A DNA stretch of 64,000 nt from Paludibacteraceae bacterium (lineage in GTDB: Bacteria > Bacteroidota > Bacteroidia > Bacteroidales > Paludibacteraceae). The notes below the pieces were generated by a model. It was not told the origin of the DNA, did not search any database, and saw only the letters and a program-made list of their open reading frames with translations. Positions 25,436 through 34,057 of the stretch are shown one piece after another; the first letter of the stretch is position 1; each line of letters begins with the position of its first letter. Both the position numbers and the translations under genes were made by a program. The stretch lies in assembly GCA_017479885.1 (NCBI GenBank), contig JAFVBR010000030.1, positions 62,001 to 126,000 on the forward strand, written 5' to 3'.

Positions 25436-27253
25436 ATGCCTTTGACTGAAAAAATACGAAAGATACTGGGTTCTTTACCGGAGAAGCCAGGGGTATATCA
25501 GCATCTTAATAAAGATGGTGAGATAATTTATGTGGGCAAGGCAAAGAATCTGAAAAGGCGTGTAAGCAGTTATTTCCAGAAAGAGCACGAGTCGCTTAAG
25601 ACGAGGCAATTGGTAAGCAAGATTGAAGATATCCACTACATCGTAGTGGATTCGGAGCAGGATGCATTTTTGCTGGAGAACAATCTGATAAAGCAATATC
25701 AGCCTTACTACAACATATTGCTGAAGGACGGCAAGAGTTACCCGAGTATATGCATAACGAAAGAGGAGTATCCACGCGTATTCAAAACGAGGAATATCGT
25801 AAAAGGTGCCGGAGAATACTACGGGCCTTACAGTTTCGGCAATACAGTTGACCTTGTGCTGGAACTGATACACGAGTTGTACCCGTTGCGCACCTGCCGT
25901 TTGCCGCTAACAGAAGCAGGAGTGGCGGAAGGCAAGTGGAAAGTGTGTCTTAAGTATCACATCAAACACTGCTCGGGAGTATGCGAGGGGTATCAGAGCA
26001 GAGAGGAATACTTGAAATATATAGATGAAGTGAGGCAGATAATACGGGGAAATGCTCACGAGATAAGCCGCAAACTTTTAGATGAAATGGAGGTATTGTC
26101 ATCGCAGATGAGATTTGAAGAGGCACAGGAATTGAAGATGAAATACGACCTGATAGAGAGGTTCAAGAGCAAGACGATAGTGAGTAATACGGCAATGCGC
26201 GATGTCGATGCATTCGGATACATGGAGCAGGATGAGAGTGTGTACGTATCGCTGCTACGGATTCACAACGGCAGCATAGTGCAAGGGCAGACGGTGGAAT
26301 ACAGGCGCATGGTGGAAGAGGAGAAAGAGGAGACACTCGGTAGGGCGATAGTTGAACTGAGGAGTAGGTTGGGTAGTGATACAAAAGATATAATAGTGCC
26401 TTTTGTACCCGATTTCATCGATGAAAATCTGCGTGTGTCAGTGCCTTCTCAAGGAGACAGAAAGAAACTGCTTGACCTTGCGATGCAGAACGTGAAGCAG
26501 TATGCTCATGACATACTGAAGCAACAGGACAAACTGAATCCGGACCAGAGGGCAACGAGGATACTGACGGCTTTGCAACAGAAGCTGCATTTAGAAAAAA
26601 TGCCGGTGGTGATAGATAGTTTTGATAACTCTAACATTCAGGGAACCAATGCAGTAGCAGGTTGTGTGGTATTCAAGATGGCCAAGCCGAGCAAGGCAGA
26701 CTACAAGCGGTTTATAATAAAGACAGTGGAGGGTCAAGACGACTATGCCAGCATGCGTGAGGTAGTGTACAGAAAGTACAAAAGAATGCTCGATGAAAGC
26801 GCTACATTGCCTGATTTGATTATAGCTGACGGAGGAGTAGGTCAGATGCATGCTATAAGAGAGGCGGTGGAGGACATGTTGGGATTGAAGATGCCGATTG
26901 CCGGACTTGTGAAGAACGACAAGCACAGAACGAATGCTTTGCTTTACGGTTTTCCTCCGGAAGAGATAGGTTTGCGTGTGACAGACGAGTTGTTCCAGTT
27001 TCTGACGAGGATACAGGACGAGGTTCACAGGTTTGCCATCAGTTATCACCGTCAGAAGCGGAGCAAGGCTCAGACGAAGAGCGAGCTTGACGAGATAGCC
27101 GGTGTAGGTGAGAAGACGAAGACGGCACTGCTGAAGAGGTTCAAGAGCGTGAAGCGCCTTCAGGAGGCCACTTTGGATGAGATAGCGGAAGTTGCGGGAA
27201 AAAGCAGAGCAGCAACAATATACGAGCATTTTCACGGCAAAAGGGACTCTTGA
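25436..27253 (+). CDS. uvrC: Excinuclease ABC subunit C
   Basis: 605 residues from the ATG at 25436 (MPLTEK), 10 nt after AGGAGG; the in-frame codons upstream lie in the repeat. The N-terminal GIY-YIG nuclease domain (PGVYQHLNKDGEIIYVGKAKNLKRR) is at about 17-42. The UvrB-binding UVR motif (RFEEAQELKMKYDLIERF) is near 225, the RNase H-like domain (VVIDSFDNSNIQGTNAV, LIIADGGVGQ) is central, and a C-terminal helix-hairpin-helix (IAGVGEKTKTALLKRF) lies near 560. It makes both incisions in nucleotide excision repair. Confidence 0.97.
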   Translation: MPLTEKIRKILGSLPEKPGVYQHLNKDGEIIYVGKAKNLKRRVSSYFQKEHESLKTRQLVSKIEDIHYIVVDSEQDAFLLENNLIKQYQPYYNILLKDGKSYPSICITKEEYPRVFKTRNIVKGAGEYYGPYSFGNTVDLVLELIHELYPLRTCRLPLTEAGVAEGKWKVCLKYHIKHCSGVCEGYQSREEYLKYIDEVRQIIRGNAHEISRKLLDEMEVLSSQMRFEEAQELKMKYDLIERFKSKTIVSNTAMRDVDAFGYMEQDESVYVSLLRIHNGSIVQGQTVEYRRMVEEEKEETLGRAIVELRSRLGSDTKDIIVPFVPDFIDENLRVSVPSQGDRKKLLDLAMQNVKQYAHDILKQQDKLNPDQRATRILTALQQKLHLEKMPVVIDSFDNSNIQGTNAVAGCVVFKMAKPSKADYKRFIIKTVEGQDDYASMREVVYRKYKRMLDESATLPDLIIADGGVGQMHAIREAVEDMLGLKMPIAGLVKNDKHRTNALLYGFPPEEIGLRVTDELFQFLTRIQDEVHRFAISYHRQKRSKAQTKSELDEIAGVGEKTKTALLKRFKSVKRLQEATLDEIAEVAGKSRAATIYEHFHGKRDS

Positions 27254-27347
27254 GAATTAGAAATTTGAGATAGAGTCGTGCAATTGTCCGAAAAATCGGC
27301 AGGATGAAGACAGGTATTTTTAATATATTTTAAGAAAGGAGAAGACT

Positions 27348-27728
27348 ATGATAGTAAAGACAGCAGATTTTCTTTCGGAGTTGAGCGGTCAGGGAGACGG
27401 CGATTATTATCTGCGCAGAGTGCCCGGCAAGCCGGAGTATTCAGTGAAATGCAGAAAGCCAAAACTGAGCAAGAAGAAAAAGAAGGAGTATGGAGATACG
27501 GAAAGGAGCAGAATATTCAGAGAGGCTGCCGTAAGAGCCAAGGCGGAGTATGCGGATGCAGAGAAGCGTGTTGAGTGGCAGCGCCGATATGATGCTGCAA
27601 GAGAGGACTTGCGTAAACGTGGTACTGCCGCATACGACATTAACGGCAAAATGAAGTTGCCTGCATATCTGTGGTTGTATATAAGGAGAGAGATAATGAA
27701 CGAGATGCTGGCAGACAGTAAGTTATAG
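27348..27728 (+). CDS. Small basic protein, unrecognised
   Basis: 126 residues with a good Shine-Dalgarno (AAAGGAG, 8 nt before the ATG), which supports a real gene. There is no signal peptide or membrane helix. The protein is very rich in Lys, Arg and Glu. A lysine-rich patch (LSKKKKKEY) lies near 40-50, a long charged helix (REAAVRAKAEYADAEKRVEWQRRYD) in the middle, and a conserved-looking tail KMKLPAYLWLYIRREIMNEML. It is predicted to be cytoplasmic and possibly nucleic-acid binding by charge. I do not recognise the family. It lies 94 nt after uvrC. Confidence 0.65.
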   Translation: MIVKTADFLSELSGQGDGDYYLRRVPGKPEYSVKCRKPKLSKKKKKEYGDTERSRIFREAAVRAKAEYADAEKRVEWQRRYDAAREDLRKRGTAAYDINGKMKLPAYLWLYIRREIMNEMLADSKL

Positions 27729-27743
27729 AGAGACGATTGCTTG

Positions 27744-27787
27744 AGGTCTCTATCAGGTCTCTATCAGGTCTCTATCAGGTCTCTATC
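27744..27787 (+). repeat. Four perfect 11-bp tandem repeats AGGTCTCTATC
   Basis: Four exact head-to-tail copies begin 15 nt after the small basic gene and about 290 bp before the cassette 2 regulator. Other 11-bp tandem arrays in this window lie at 39674-39727 and 47717-47749, next to cassettes 3 and 4. Confidence 0.9.
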
Positions 27788-28022
27788 GTGGCGGCTGCGG
27801 GAAGGCTGTCTATTTTCGTGCAGATATTGCGGATTATGCGGATTTTCTGTTTTCCGTGCACTACGTGCATTAGGAACAATCTGAACAATTTTTCTTTTAC
27901 GCTAATTACGCGAATATCTGTTTTTTCTAATTTTGCACTTTGCAGTTGAACCTGCCAGTGGCTCTCTTTTCCTCAATTTTCTTTTTAACACTAATTGACG
28001 CGAATTGCTGTTATTCTTGTTA

Positions 28023-28054
28023 GTTGTGTGAATGAATATAATATTGTATCTTTG
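28023..28054 (+). promoter_or_regulatory. Promoter of the cassette 2 regulator
   Basis: GTTG at 28023-28026 and TATCTTTG at 28047-28054, spacer 20. The start codon is 21 nt further on. The -7 box and leader (TATCTTTGTGCGC, then GAAACCGAAACCGTG) are repeated at 37459 before the cassette 3 regulator. Confidence 0.65.
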
Positions 28055-28075
28055 TGCGCGGAAACCGAAACCGTG

Positions 28076-29539
28076 ATGCTCAAGTTCCGTTTTTATATAT
28101 TTTTTGCTTGTGTGGCAGTTGTATCGTTGTGCGTGAGTTCGTGTACAACGGCGGATGAGCGTGCGTCTGCGTTGCGTACGGTAGCCGAGGCTGACAGTTT
28201 GGACAAACGAGGTGTGTTGTACGCCGACACTGTGCTTTTGCGCAGTGCAGCCGATGTTCTTTCCCCTTATTTTCACCGCACGGAGAAAGCCAAAGCGCTG
28301 TATTATCTTGGCAGGAACTATTCTCAGCTGAATCTTGATGCGCCAGCAGCTGACTGTTATATAGCAGCTGACAAGTTTGAACCAGAGGATGCGCGCCTTC
28401 GTGGCCGTTTGTACGGCAATATGGCATATATATGTGCCCAGCAAGAAGAAGACAGTTTGGCAATAATATTATATAAGGAAGCATCTTCCCAATATTTAAT
28501 AGCATGCGATACTTTACGTTATTCTTATGCCCTGCTGAACGAGTCCTATTCCTATCATCGATTACAGAATTATGCCATATCAGACAGCATTTGGAATAAG
28601 GCTGTAATGTTAGCGAGCAATGACATGTTGTTTATAGCCCGTGCCAACACCTTCCGCGCCTGCAGCTATAACCATCAGAATCGTCCCGCGCCGGCATTGG
28701 CGTTATTGAAATCAAGTGAATCCAATCCTGACAAGTCGTTTCTTTATTGGCAATATGCACTGACATACTATAATCTTGCCAATATTGATTCAGCATCTTT
28801 CTATTCAGAGAAGATCTTGCAGATATCTTCAGTTCCTGCTCATGTGATGGATGCATATTTCTTTTTAGGACAGAAGGCAGAGAAAGATGAGAATATTAAG
28901 AAAGTTGCATATTATGCCGACAAACGTAATGATTGGGAATACATTGCACGTACGAGTAACAACCAGCGCATATTGGCTATAGAAAAAATTGCAGATTATA
29001 TGCATAAACCTTATAACCGACAGCGTAAAATCATAGTTTCAGTTGCTTTGAGTGCAGTTATATTGATATTGCTGTCTGTGCTGTTTTTGTTTTATCAACG
29101 GATTAGATACCGTCGTGTTGTTAAATCAAAAGAGAGAATAATATCCGGTAATGAAAGTCTCATTAATCAGCTCAATCAGTCTGCGACAGACGACCAACTT
29201 AACCGCTTGCTATCCAGCATAAATAATCATATAGACAAAACAGATTTGTTGAAATCTCTTCATTGGAAAGACGACCTACAACTGGTACAAGATATAAATT
29301 TGTATATGTTCGGATTTGCAGCACGGCTTTTGGACAAATATCCTGAAGTCACAATAAACAATCTCCGTTTGTATGTACTGACTATTTTGGATTGTTCGCA
29401 TAAGGAGATAGCAAAGTACATGAACAAATCTGAGAAGAGCATAAAAAACACCAAGGCAAGGGCATCTCAAAAACTCGGAACTTCATCTGCCGAACTCCGC
29501 CAATTTCTGATAGATTTCATCAGTCAGCCTATTGACTGA
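28076..29539 (+). CDS. Membrane-anchored TPR regulator with C-terminal HTH (cassette 2)
   Basis: 487 residues from the ATG at 28076 (MLKFRFY); GTG one codon earlier is an alternative. The signal ends in a lipobox-like SSC at about residue 24. TPR-type helices follow (TEKAKALYYLGRNYSQLN, LRGRLYGNMAYICAQQ, ALLNESYSYHRLQNY and more) to about 310. One membrane helix is at about 317-340, a coiled coil to about 390, and the HTH at about 425-480 (LRLYVLTILDCSHKEIAKYM ... KLGTSSAELRQFL). The layout is that of cassette 1. This copy is intact. The 5' 290 bp are nearly identical to those at 37488, and an inner segment is nearly identical to 41800-41950. It probably activates the DUF3244-like gene 185 nt downstream. 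Confidence 0.82.
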   Translation: MLKFRFYIFFACVAVVSLCVSSCTTADERASALRTVAEADSLDKRGVLYADTVLLRSAADVLSPYFHRTEKAKALYYLGRNYSQLNLDAPAADCYIAADKFEPEDARLRGRLYGNMAYICAQQEEDSLAIILYKEASSQYLIACDTLRYSYALLNESYSYHRLQNYAISDSIWNKAVMLASNDMLFIARANTFRACSYNHQNRPAPALALLKSSESNPDKSFLYWQYALTYYNLANIDSASFYSEKILQISSVPAHVMDAYFFLGQKAEKDENIKKVAYYADKRNDWEYIARTSNNQRILAIEKIADYMHKPYNRQRKIIVSVALSAVILILLSVLFLFYQRIRYRRVVKSKERIISGNESLINQLNQSATDDQLNRLLSSINNHIDKTDLLKSLHWKDDLQLVQDINLYMFGFAARLLDKYPEVTINNLRLYVLTILDCSHKEIAKYMNKSEKSIKNTKARASQKLGTSSAELRQFLIDFISQPID

Positions 29540-29543
29540 CAAA

Positions 29544-29649
29544 AAATGTGAACCACTATCAGAGGCAATATTCTGGGCATCAGCCACATAACAAATACAA
29601 ATGTGAACCATCAAAATTTGGTGGTTCACGTCTTTTATTCTTAACTTTG
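29544..29649 (+). promoter_or_regulatory. Paired direct repeats and promoter of cassette 2
   Basis: AAATGTGAACCA occurs at 29544-29555 and 29599-29610, 55 bp apart. An inverted copy of its core (TGGTTCAC) is at 29622-29629. The promoter is TTTG at 29617-29620 and TAACTTTG at 29642-29649 (spacer 21), 31 bp beyond the proximal repeat. The -33 element lies inside the hairpin formed by the proximal repeat and its inverted copy. Confidence 0.6.
29603..29635 (+). terminator. Hairpin after the cassette 2 regulator, overlapping the next promoter
   Basis: GTGAACCATCAA pairs with TTGGTGGTTCAC through a 3-nt loop, followed by TCTTTTATTCTT. It looks like a terminator for the regulator gene, and its left arm is the proximal operator-like repeat. 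Confidence 0.65.
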
Positions 29650-29724
29650 CACAGATGAATGATGTATGTTTTTTCGGAACTTACATCCAAGTATAATTAA
29701 CAATAACATCAAACTATTTAACGT

Positions 29725-30099
29725 ATGAAGAAAGCAATTTTCGTGGTGCTTATGTGCATTACATGTGCAGGCGCGACAATGCGGGCAAGTACGCCGCAAG
29801 AAATCGAGTTAACGGATGTGGCAGTTTATAATCCGTTAGGCGGACCCGGTATTGAAACCGGTAAATTGCCCCCGTGTCAATTATGCTTCACAGCCATGGT
29901 AACGGACAATGTGTTGAATGTGTTCAACCGTTCGGATGAGGAAGCGTTGGTAGTGGTAAAAGACCTTGCCACAGAGAGCACCGTGTTGTCAACGGAGTTG
30001 GTTGACGAGTTGGAGCAGATACTTCCTGCAGGCAACTACCAAGTAGAAATCTTCCCCGAGAACTATGCTCCGTTGCAGGGCTTCTTCGAAGTGGAGTAA
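29725..30099 (+). CDS. Small secreted DUF3244-like protein (cassette 2)
   Basis: 124 residues with a signal peptide (MKKAIFVVLMCITCAGATMRA). The mature protein has a PPCQLCFTA segment with a CxxC pair, then DNVLNVFNRSDEEALVVV and a C-terminus ending LPAGNYQVEIFPENY and GFFEVE. The last 190 bp match 43542-43737 with only a handful of differences, while the first half is different, which points to gene conversion. The family is probably DUF3244, small beta-sandwich proteins of unknown role in Bacteroidota. It is placed right after the TPR regulator and before cargo genes. It might be a secreted signal or co-factor of the cargo, but nothing in the sequence proves that. Confidence 0.78.
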   Translation: MKKAIFVVLMCITCAGATMRASTPQEIELTDVAVYNPLGGPGIETGKLPPCQLCFTAMVTDNVLNVFNRSDEEALVVVKDLATESTVLSTELVDELEQILPAGNYQVEIFPENYAPLQGFFEVE

Positions 30100-30109
30100 G
30101 CAGAATGAT

Positions 30110-30161
30110 TATGGTATGCGCGTGTGTGTATGCGTGCGAGTATGCAAGTGCGCGTACCATA
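30110..30161 (+). repeat. Alternating purine/pyrimidine hairpin after the DUF3244 gene
   Basis: TATGGTATGCGC pairs with GCGCGTACCATA (11 of 12, the other G-U) around a 28-nt GTGTGTATGCGTGCGAG-type loop. It is the counterpart of 280-341 in cassette 1, and the 3' flank (GGTAACACAGAAAACACAAT) is also shared with that copy. Confidence 0.6.
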
Positions 30162-30225
30162 AAAGAAAAACAAGAGGTAACACAGAAAACACAATCAATA
30201 TTAACAAATTAAACACTTTACAATC

Positions 30226-30903
30226 ATGAAAAAACAATTATTTATTTGTACAGTCCTGCTAATGTGTGCAGGAATTTTGAATGCCCAACTGAAAGTCGCC
30301 AATAACGGGAAGGTCGGGATAAATATCGGGACATATACTCCACTGTCACGTCTTTCAATAAACTGCACAGGGGACACAACAACAGAGATTTCTGTCTCGA
30401 AAACAGGTCCGACAACAATCAACGAAGTATTGACTTATATTACTCAAGGCAATTATAACGCATGGCCCGGTAGTGCCGCCATTTATGCAGTAAACAATAA
30501 CATCCTGAGTCAGGAAGCTTACGGAATAAAAACACATGCAGATATGTCATTTATGGGAAAGACTATCGGGTTGAGGGCATCAGCAGGTCCTGACGCTGCT
30601 TTTAGTTTGCCTTCCGGGTTGCCTTCATATATACAAAATTTGTTTCAACCCAAATCCTACGGAGTGTATGCAACAGCAGGGAATCTTTTGGATGGCTACA
30701 ATTATGGGGTATTTGGTGCCATTACAGGAACAAGAAACGGCGCAGGTGTTTATGGCGCAACATCAGAAACAAGTGCCTACATCTCCGGCAAATATGCAGG
30801 ATATTTCTATGGCCAGACAAAAGTGAACGGCACTTTATATGCAACCACGAGTGAAAACCGGTGGAACTTTTCTTGCACAACCCGGCAATTGTATAGTGAA
30901 TGA
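30226..30903 (+). CDS. Secreted tail-fibre-like protein, short form (cassette 2)
   Basis: 225 residues with a signal peptide ending LNAQ. The mature start (LKVANNGKVGINIGTYTPLSRLSIN) is the repeat seen at the start of tail-fibre-like and surface proteins (KVGIGT..P..RL.I). Glycine-rich turns follow (YGVYATAGNLLDGYNYGVFG, GAGVYGATSETSAY). It lacks the C-terminal EVKSYIENNHHLPEIPSA chaperone-like region present in the cassette 4 protein and ends abruptly after TTSENRWNFSC, so it may be truncated. It is presumably exported to the surface. Function unknown. Confidence 0.65.
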   Translation: MKKQLFICTVLLMCAGILNAQLKVANNGKVGINIGTYTPLSRLSINCTGDTTTEISVSKTGPTTINEVLTYITQGNYNAWPGSAAIYAVNNNILSQEAYGIKTHADMSFMGKTIGLRASAGPDAAFSLPSGLPSYIQNLFQPKSYGVYATAGNLLDGYNYGVFGAITGTRNGAGVYGATSETSAYISGKYAGYFYGQTKVNGTLYATTSENRWNFSCTTRQLYSE

Positions 30904-30912
30904 ATATTAACT

Positions 30913-30944
30913 CTTGTATATTATATTTTTTTCTATTACCTTTG
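30913..30944 (+). promoter_or_regulatory. Promoter of the lipoprotein at 30975
   Basis: CTTG at 30913-30916 and TACCTTTG at 30937-30944, spacer 20. It starts right after the previous stop codon, so this cargo gene can be expressed apart from the DUF3244-like gene. Confidence 0.6.
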
Positions 30945-30974
30945 TGCGGTAATATATTTAATAAATTTATTTTT

Positions 30975-31514
30975 ATGAAAAAACTCTATTTATTTGTAGC
31001 AATGACATTATTTATGTCATCATGCAACTATCATTATAAGACAATCAATCCAACAGATTGGCTTTGTGGAGAACTTGTCGCAGAGGTTTCCCCTTATGAT
31101 CCGAATGACACGGTTGTGGCAATGAAGGTAAAATATGATTTCCATTCCGATATGAACGGATTGACATATTACCTTTTGAAAGACCGTTCGATGTATTACC
31201 TTCTGGATAGCGATAGGAGAAGAAAGGATTCAATAGAAATGTGCATATACTATAATAAACCATTTGTTCTTTATCCAAATAAGAGTTTATCAGATTTACC
31301 TCCGGAAGTATTGGAGTGTAATAATGGACCCTATCTCCCTGATGAATATAACACATGCAAACTGGATGCAAGTCGTGGCGTTTTGATCCTCAATTATCGA
31401 TTCGCAATATTTGGAGGCCTAATTTATGACAAAGTTCGCCAGAAAGGAGACACTTTACATATTTTTGAATTTGGTGAGCAAACCCGTTTTGAAAATCCTC
31501 CCTTTAAAGATTAA
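30975..31514 (+). CDS. Lipoprotein of unknown function (cassette 2)
   Basis: 179 residues from the ATG at 30975 (MKKLYLFVAMTLFMSSC). The lipobox MSSC makes it a predicted lipoprotein. The mature part is beta-rich, with GELVAEVSPYDPNDTVVAMKVKYDF and DRSMYYLLDSDRRRKDS. I do not recognise the family. The upstream promoter starts this gene on its own. It is followed by another lipoprotein gene. Confidence 0.65.
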   Translation: MKKLYLFVAMTLFMSSCNYHYKTINPTDWLCGELVAEVSPYDPNDTVVAMKVKYDFHSDMNGLTYYLLKDRSMYYLLDSDRRRKDSIEMCIYYNKPFVLYPNKSLSDLPPEVLECNNGPYLPDEYNTCKLDASRGVLILNYRFAIFGGLIYDKVRQKGDTLHIFEFGEQTRFENPPFKD

Positions 31515-31611
31515 TAGCTCTCTTTATTATGTTCCTAATATTCATCCAATCTGCAGAATCATAAAACGACTATCTTTGCCAAAAGTGTTACCCTCAAATA
31601 TTAAATATACA

Positions 31612-32361
31612 ATGAAAAGAATATTTTTAAAAACACTATTTGCAAGCATATTTGTATATACCATTATGCTCTGCGGTTGCAATAGCAACGATCCTGTATT
31701 GGAATCAAGCATGGATATTCCTGAAATCTGCGAGAAACTGTCACACATGAATATGTATGACATGATACAGAAGCTGAACAAAGAGGAATATGTTGTCATT
31801 AAACAAAAGGTTGACAATCAATGGACAGATGTCAGCAATGTAACAAAGGAAGACATTTCTTCGGACAGTTATTATCAGTTCTCAATTTCTGATATTGATA
31901 ATACAACAGAGTGGGTTATTAAATACAATGAACCTTCAACGGAGAATTTCACTAAAGATATCAATAAAAACATCACGGCATATAGGTATTTTAATGAGGT
32001 GAATCGTGATACTATAATATTGTTTGCCAAAGCGTGGAGTAAATATATGTTCGATCATTATAGGAAATCAGCACAATCAATAAGTTACTCTTTCTACTAT
32101 TCCGATGAATCCGGAACAACTCAATCTGAGGGAATATCAATACAAGTAGAAAATTCAACGAAATCGGAAATAGTTGAAAAAGAGAAGGATTTTTGGAATT
32201 TTATAGAAGAAAAGAAAGAATCGGAAAAATTTGATTTGATGATTGCTTATTATGACAAAACTACTCATGTTGAACATTTTTTATATTACGATGAAAGACC
32301 GAATCCGAGATTATGGTATCATTACGAAAACTATGTGGTTCCTGTTCCCACAGCACTATAA
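31612..32361 (+). CDS. Lipoprotein of unknown function, duplicated in cassette 3
   Basis: 249 residues from the ATG at 31612 (MKRIFLKTLFASIFVYTIMLCGC), with lipobox LCGC. The mature region is acidic and charged, with YYQFSISDIDNTTEWVIKY, then SISYSFYYSDESGTTQSEG and a C-terminal KFDLMIAYYDKTTHVEHF. No family is recognised. A TATCTTTG box lies at 31571-31578. The first 190 nt and the leader are copied at 39440-39676, where the start codon is lost. It is the last gene of cassette 2; a hairpin terminator follows. Confidence 0.65.
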   Translation: MKRIFLKTLFASIFVYTIMLCGCNSNDPVLESSMDIPEICEKLSHMNMYDMIQKLNKEEYVVIKQKVDNQWTDVSNVTKEDISSDSYYQFSISDIDNTTEWVIKYNEPSTENFTKDINKNITAYRYFNEVNRDTIILFAKAWSKYMFDHYRKSAQSISYSFYYSDESGTTQSEGISIQVENSTKSEIVEKEKDFWNFIEEKKESEKFDLMIAYYDKTTHVEHFLYYDERPNPRLWYHYENYVVPVPTAL

Positions 32362-32430
32362 TATTATATCTTTTAGTCTTGACGGTATAATGACGGAGTA
32401 ATGTTTGTATAGCAATCAATTTATGATAAA

Positions 32431-32467
32431 CAGCTGAGGACCGCAATCATGTTTGCGGTTCTCTGCT
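32431..32467 (+). terminator. Hairpin after cassette 2; rest of the 328-bp gap before pgk
   Basis: GGACCGCAA pairs with TTTGCGGTTC, with an outer CAGC/GCTG clamp. No long U-tract follows. Between it and the pgk promoter (about 32470-32575) I see nothing I can name. Confidence 0.65.
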
Positions 32468-32575
32468 GTATAAACCGCCGAAGGCAGAAGCGCAGCATGC
32501 GGGTGAGTGGAGACACGGTGAGCATGGCGGGTACGGAAGAAGGGACGGTATCAGAAATTTATTGTTTAGATAATT

Positions 32576-32607
32576 CTTGTACAAACAAAAAAAACATTGT
32601 AACTTTG
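32576..32607 (+). promoter_or_regulatory. Promoter of pgk
   Basis: CTTG at 32576-32579 and TAACTTTG at 32600-32607, spacer 20, followed by an 80-nt AT-rich leader. The ACATTGTAACTTTGCAG context is almost identical at 62999, before pntA. Confidence 0.75.
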
Positions 32608-32689
32608 CAGACTGATAATGCAAGCGCTCTTTGTAAATGTAGAGTTACGGCAGAACAACCCAGCATAATAAAACAAAAACAACAGATAT

Positions 32690-33940
32690 ATGATGACAAT
32701 TGACAACTACAAATTTGCCGGCAAGAAGGCAATTGTACGCGTGGACTTCAATGTACCACTCGATGAAAACGGACAGATAACCGACGACACCCGTATCCGC
32801 GGTGCTCTTCCGACCCTGAAGAAGATACTCGCAGACGGCGGCGCCCTGATTATCATGAGCCACATGGGCAAACCCAAAGGCAAAGTGAACATGAAGATGT
32901 CGCTTGGTCAGATAAAAGACGCTGTAGCCAAGGCACTGGGTGCAGAGGTACAGTTCGCTCCCGACTGCGCAAAAGCAAAAGACGCTGCCGATGCCTTGAA
33001 ACCCGGAGAAGTGTTATTGCTCGAGAACCTCCGCTTCTATCCCGAGGAAGAAGGCAAACCCGTCGGTATTGACAAGGAAGATCCGGCTTATGAGGATGCA
33101 AAGAAAGCCATGAAAGCCAGTCAGAAAGAGTTTGCCAAGACTCTGGCAAGCTATGCCGACTGCTACGTCAACGACGCCTTCGGAACTGCTCACCGCAAAC
33201 ACGCATCGACAGCCGTCATAGCCGACTATTTCGATGCAGACAACAAGATGCTGGGCTACCTGATGGAGAAAGAGGTGGAGGCAGTTGACAATATCCTTAG
33301 CAACATAAAGAGACCTTTCACCGCAATAATGGGCGGAAGCAAGGTGAGCACCAAGATAGGTATCATTGAGAACCTGATGGACAAGGTGGACAACCTGATT
33401 CTCTGCGGCGGTATGACCTACACATTTGCCAAGGCACAAGGCGGCAAGATAGGCAACTCCATCTGTGAGGATGACAAACTTGACCTTGCTCTTGACATCA
33501 TAGCCCAGGCAAAAGCCAAGGGTGTGAATCTGGTGCTGGGAACCGACTGCGTGGCAGGTGACAAGTTCAGTAACGATGCCAACCGTCAGGTTGTTCCCGC
33601 CAACAACGTACCCGATGGTTGGGAGGGCATGGATGCAGGTCCAGAGACTCAGGAGGCTTTTGCGAAGGCAATAGAAGGTGCCAAGACCATACTTTGGAAC
33701 GGTCCTGCAGGTGTGTTTGAGTTCGACAACTTCACTGCGGGCTCACGCGCTATAGCAGAGGCTATAGCCAAAGCTACCGACGAGGGCGCATACTCGCTGA
33801 TAGGCGGTGGTGACTCGGTGGCATGCATCAACAAGTTCGGTATGGCAGACCGCGTAAGTTATATCTCTACCGGCGGCGGTGCACTGCTTGAGGCAATAGA
33901 AGGCAAGGTGCTTCCGGGTGTGGCTGCGATTAAAGGATAA
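32690..33940 (+). CDS. pgk: Phosphoglycerate kinase
   Basis: 416 residues (a second ATG at 32693 could be the start). It has [23 protein letters not shown] near 17-40, [29 protein letters not shown] near 165, [12 protein letters not shown], and the C-terminal nucleotide site [15 protein letters not shown]. It makes ATP and 3-phosphoglycerate in glycolysis. Codon use is smooth and GC-richer than the cassettes on either side. fba lies 6 kb downstream, so glycolytic genes bracket cassette 3. Confidence 0.97.
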   Translation: MMTIDNYKFAGKKAIVRVDFNVPLDENGQITDDTRIRGALPTLKKILADGGALIIMSHMGKPKGKVNMKMSLGQIKDAVAKALGAEVQFAPDCAKAKDAADALKPGEVLLLENLRFYPEEEGKPVGIDKEDPAYEDAKKAMKASQKEFAKTLASYADCYVNDAFGTAHRKHASTAVIADYFDADNKMLGYLMEKEVEAVDNILSNIKRPFTAIMGGSKVSTKIGIIENLMDKVDNLILCGGMTYTFAKAQGGKIGNSICEDDKLDLALDIIAQAKAKGVNLVLGTDCVAGDKFSNDANRQVVPANNVPDGWEGMDAGPETQEAFAKAIEGAKTILWNGPAGVFEFDNFTAGSRAIAEAIAKATDEGAYSLIGGGDSVACINKFGMADRVSYISTGGGALLEAIEGKVLPGVAAIKG

Positions 33941-34057
33941 TTAATAAGTTTAAAGTTTCAGGTTTCAGGTTTCAAGTTTCTTAAGCGACTTAAGATTCTT
34001 AAGATACTTATAAACAACTCTAAACCGTTATAAACAACACTAAAACGACACAACCAC

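Noticed and set aside
32449..32703. 84-codon frame upstream of pgk
   Set aside because: It runs across a terminator hairpin and the pgk promoter, with no family resemblance.
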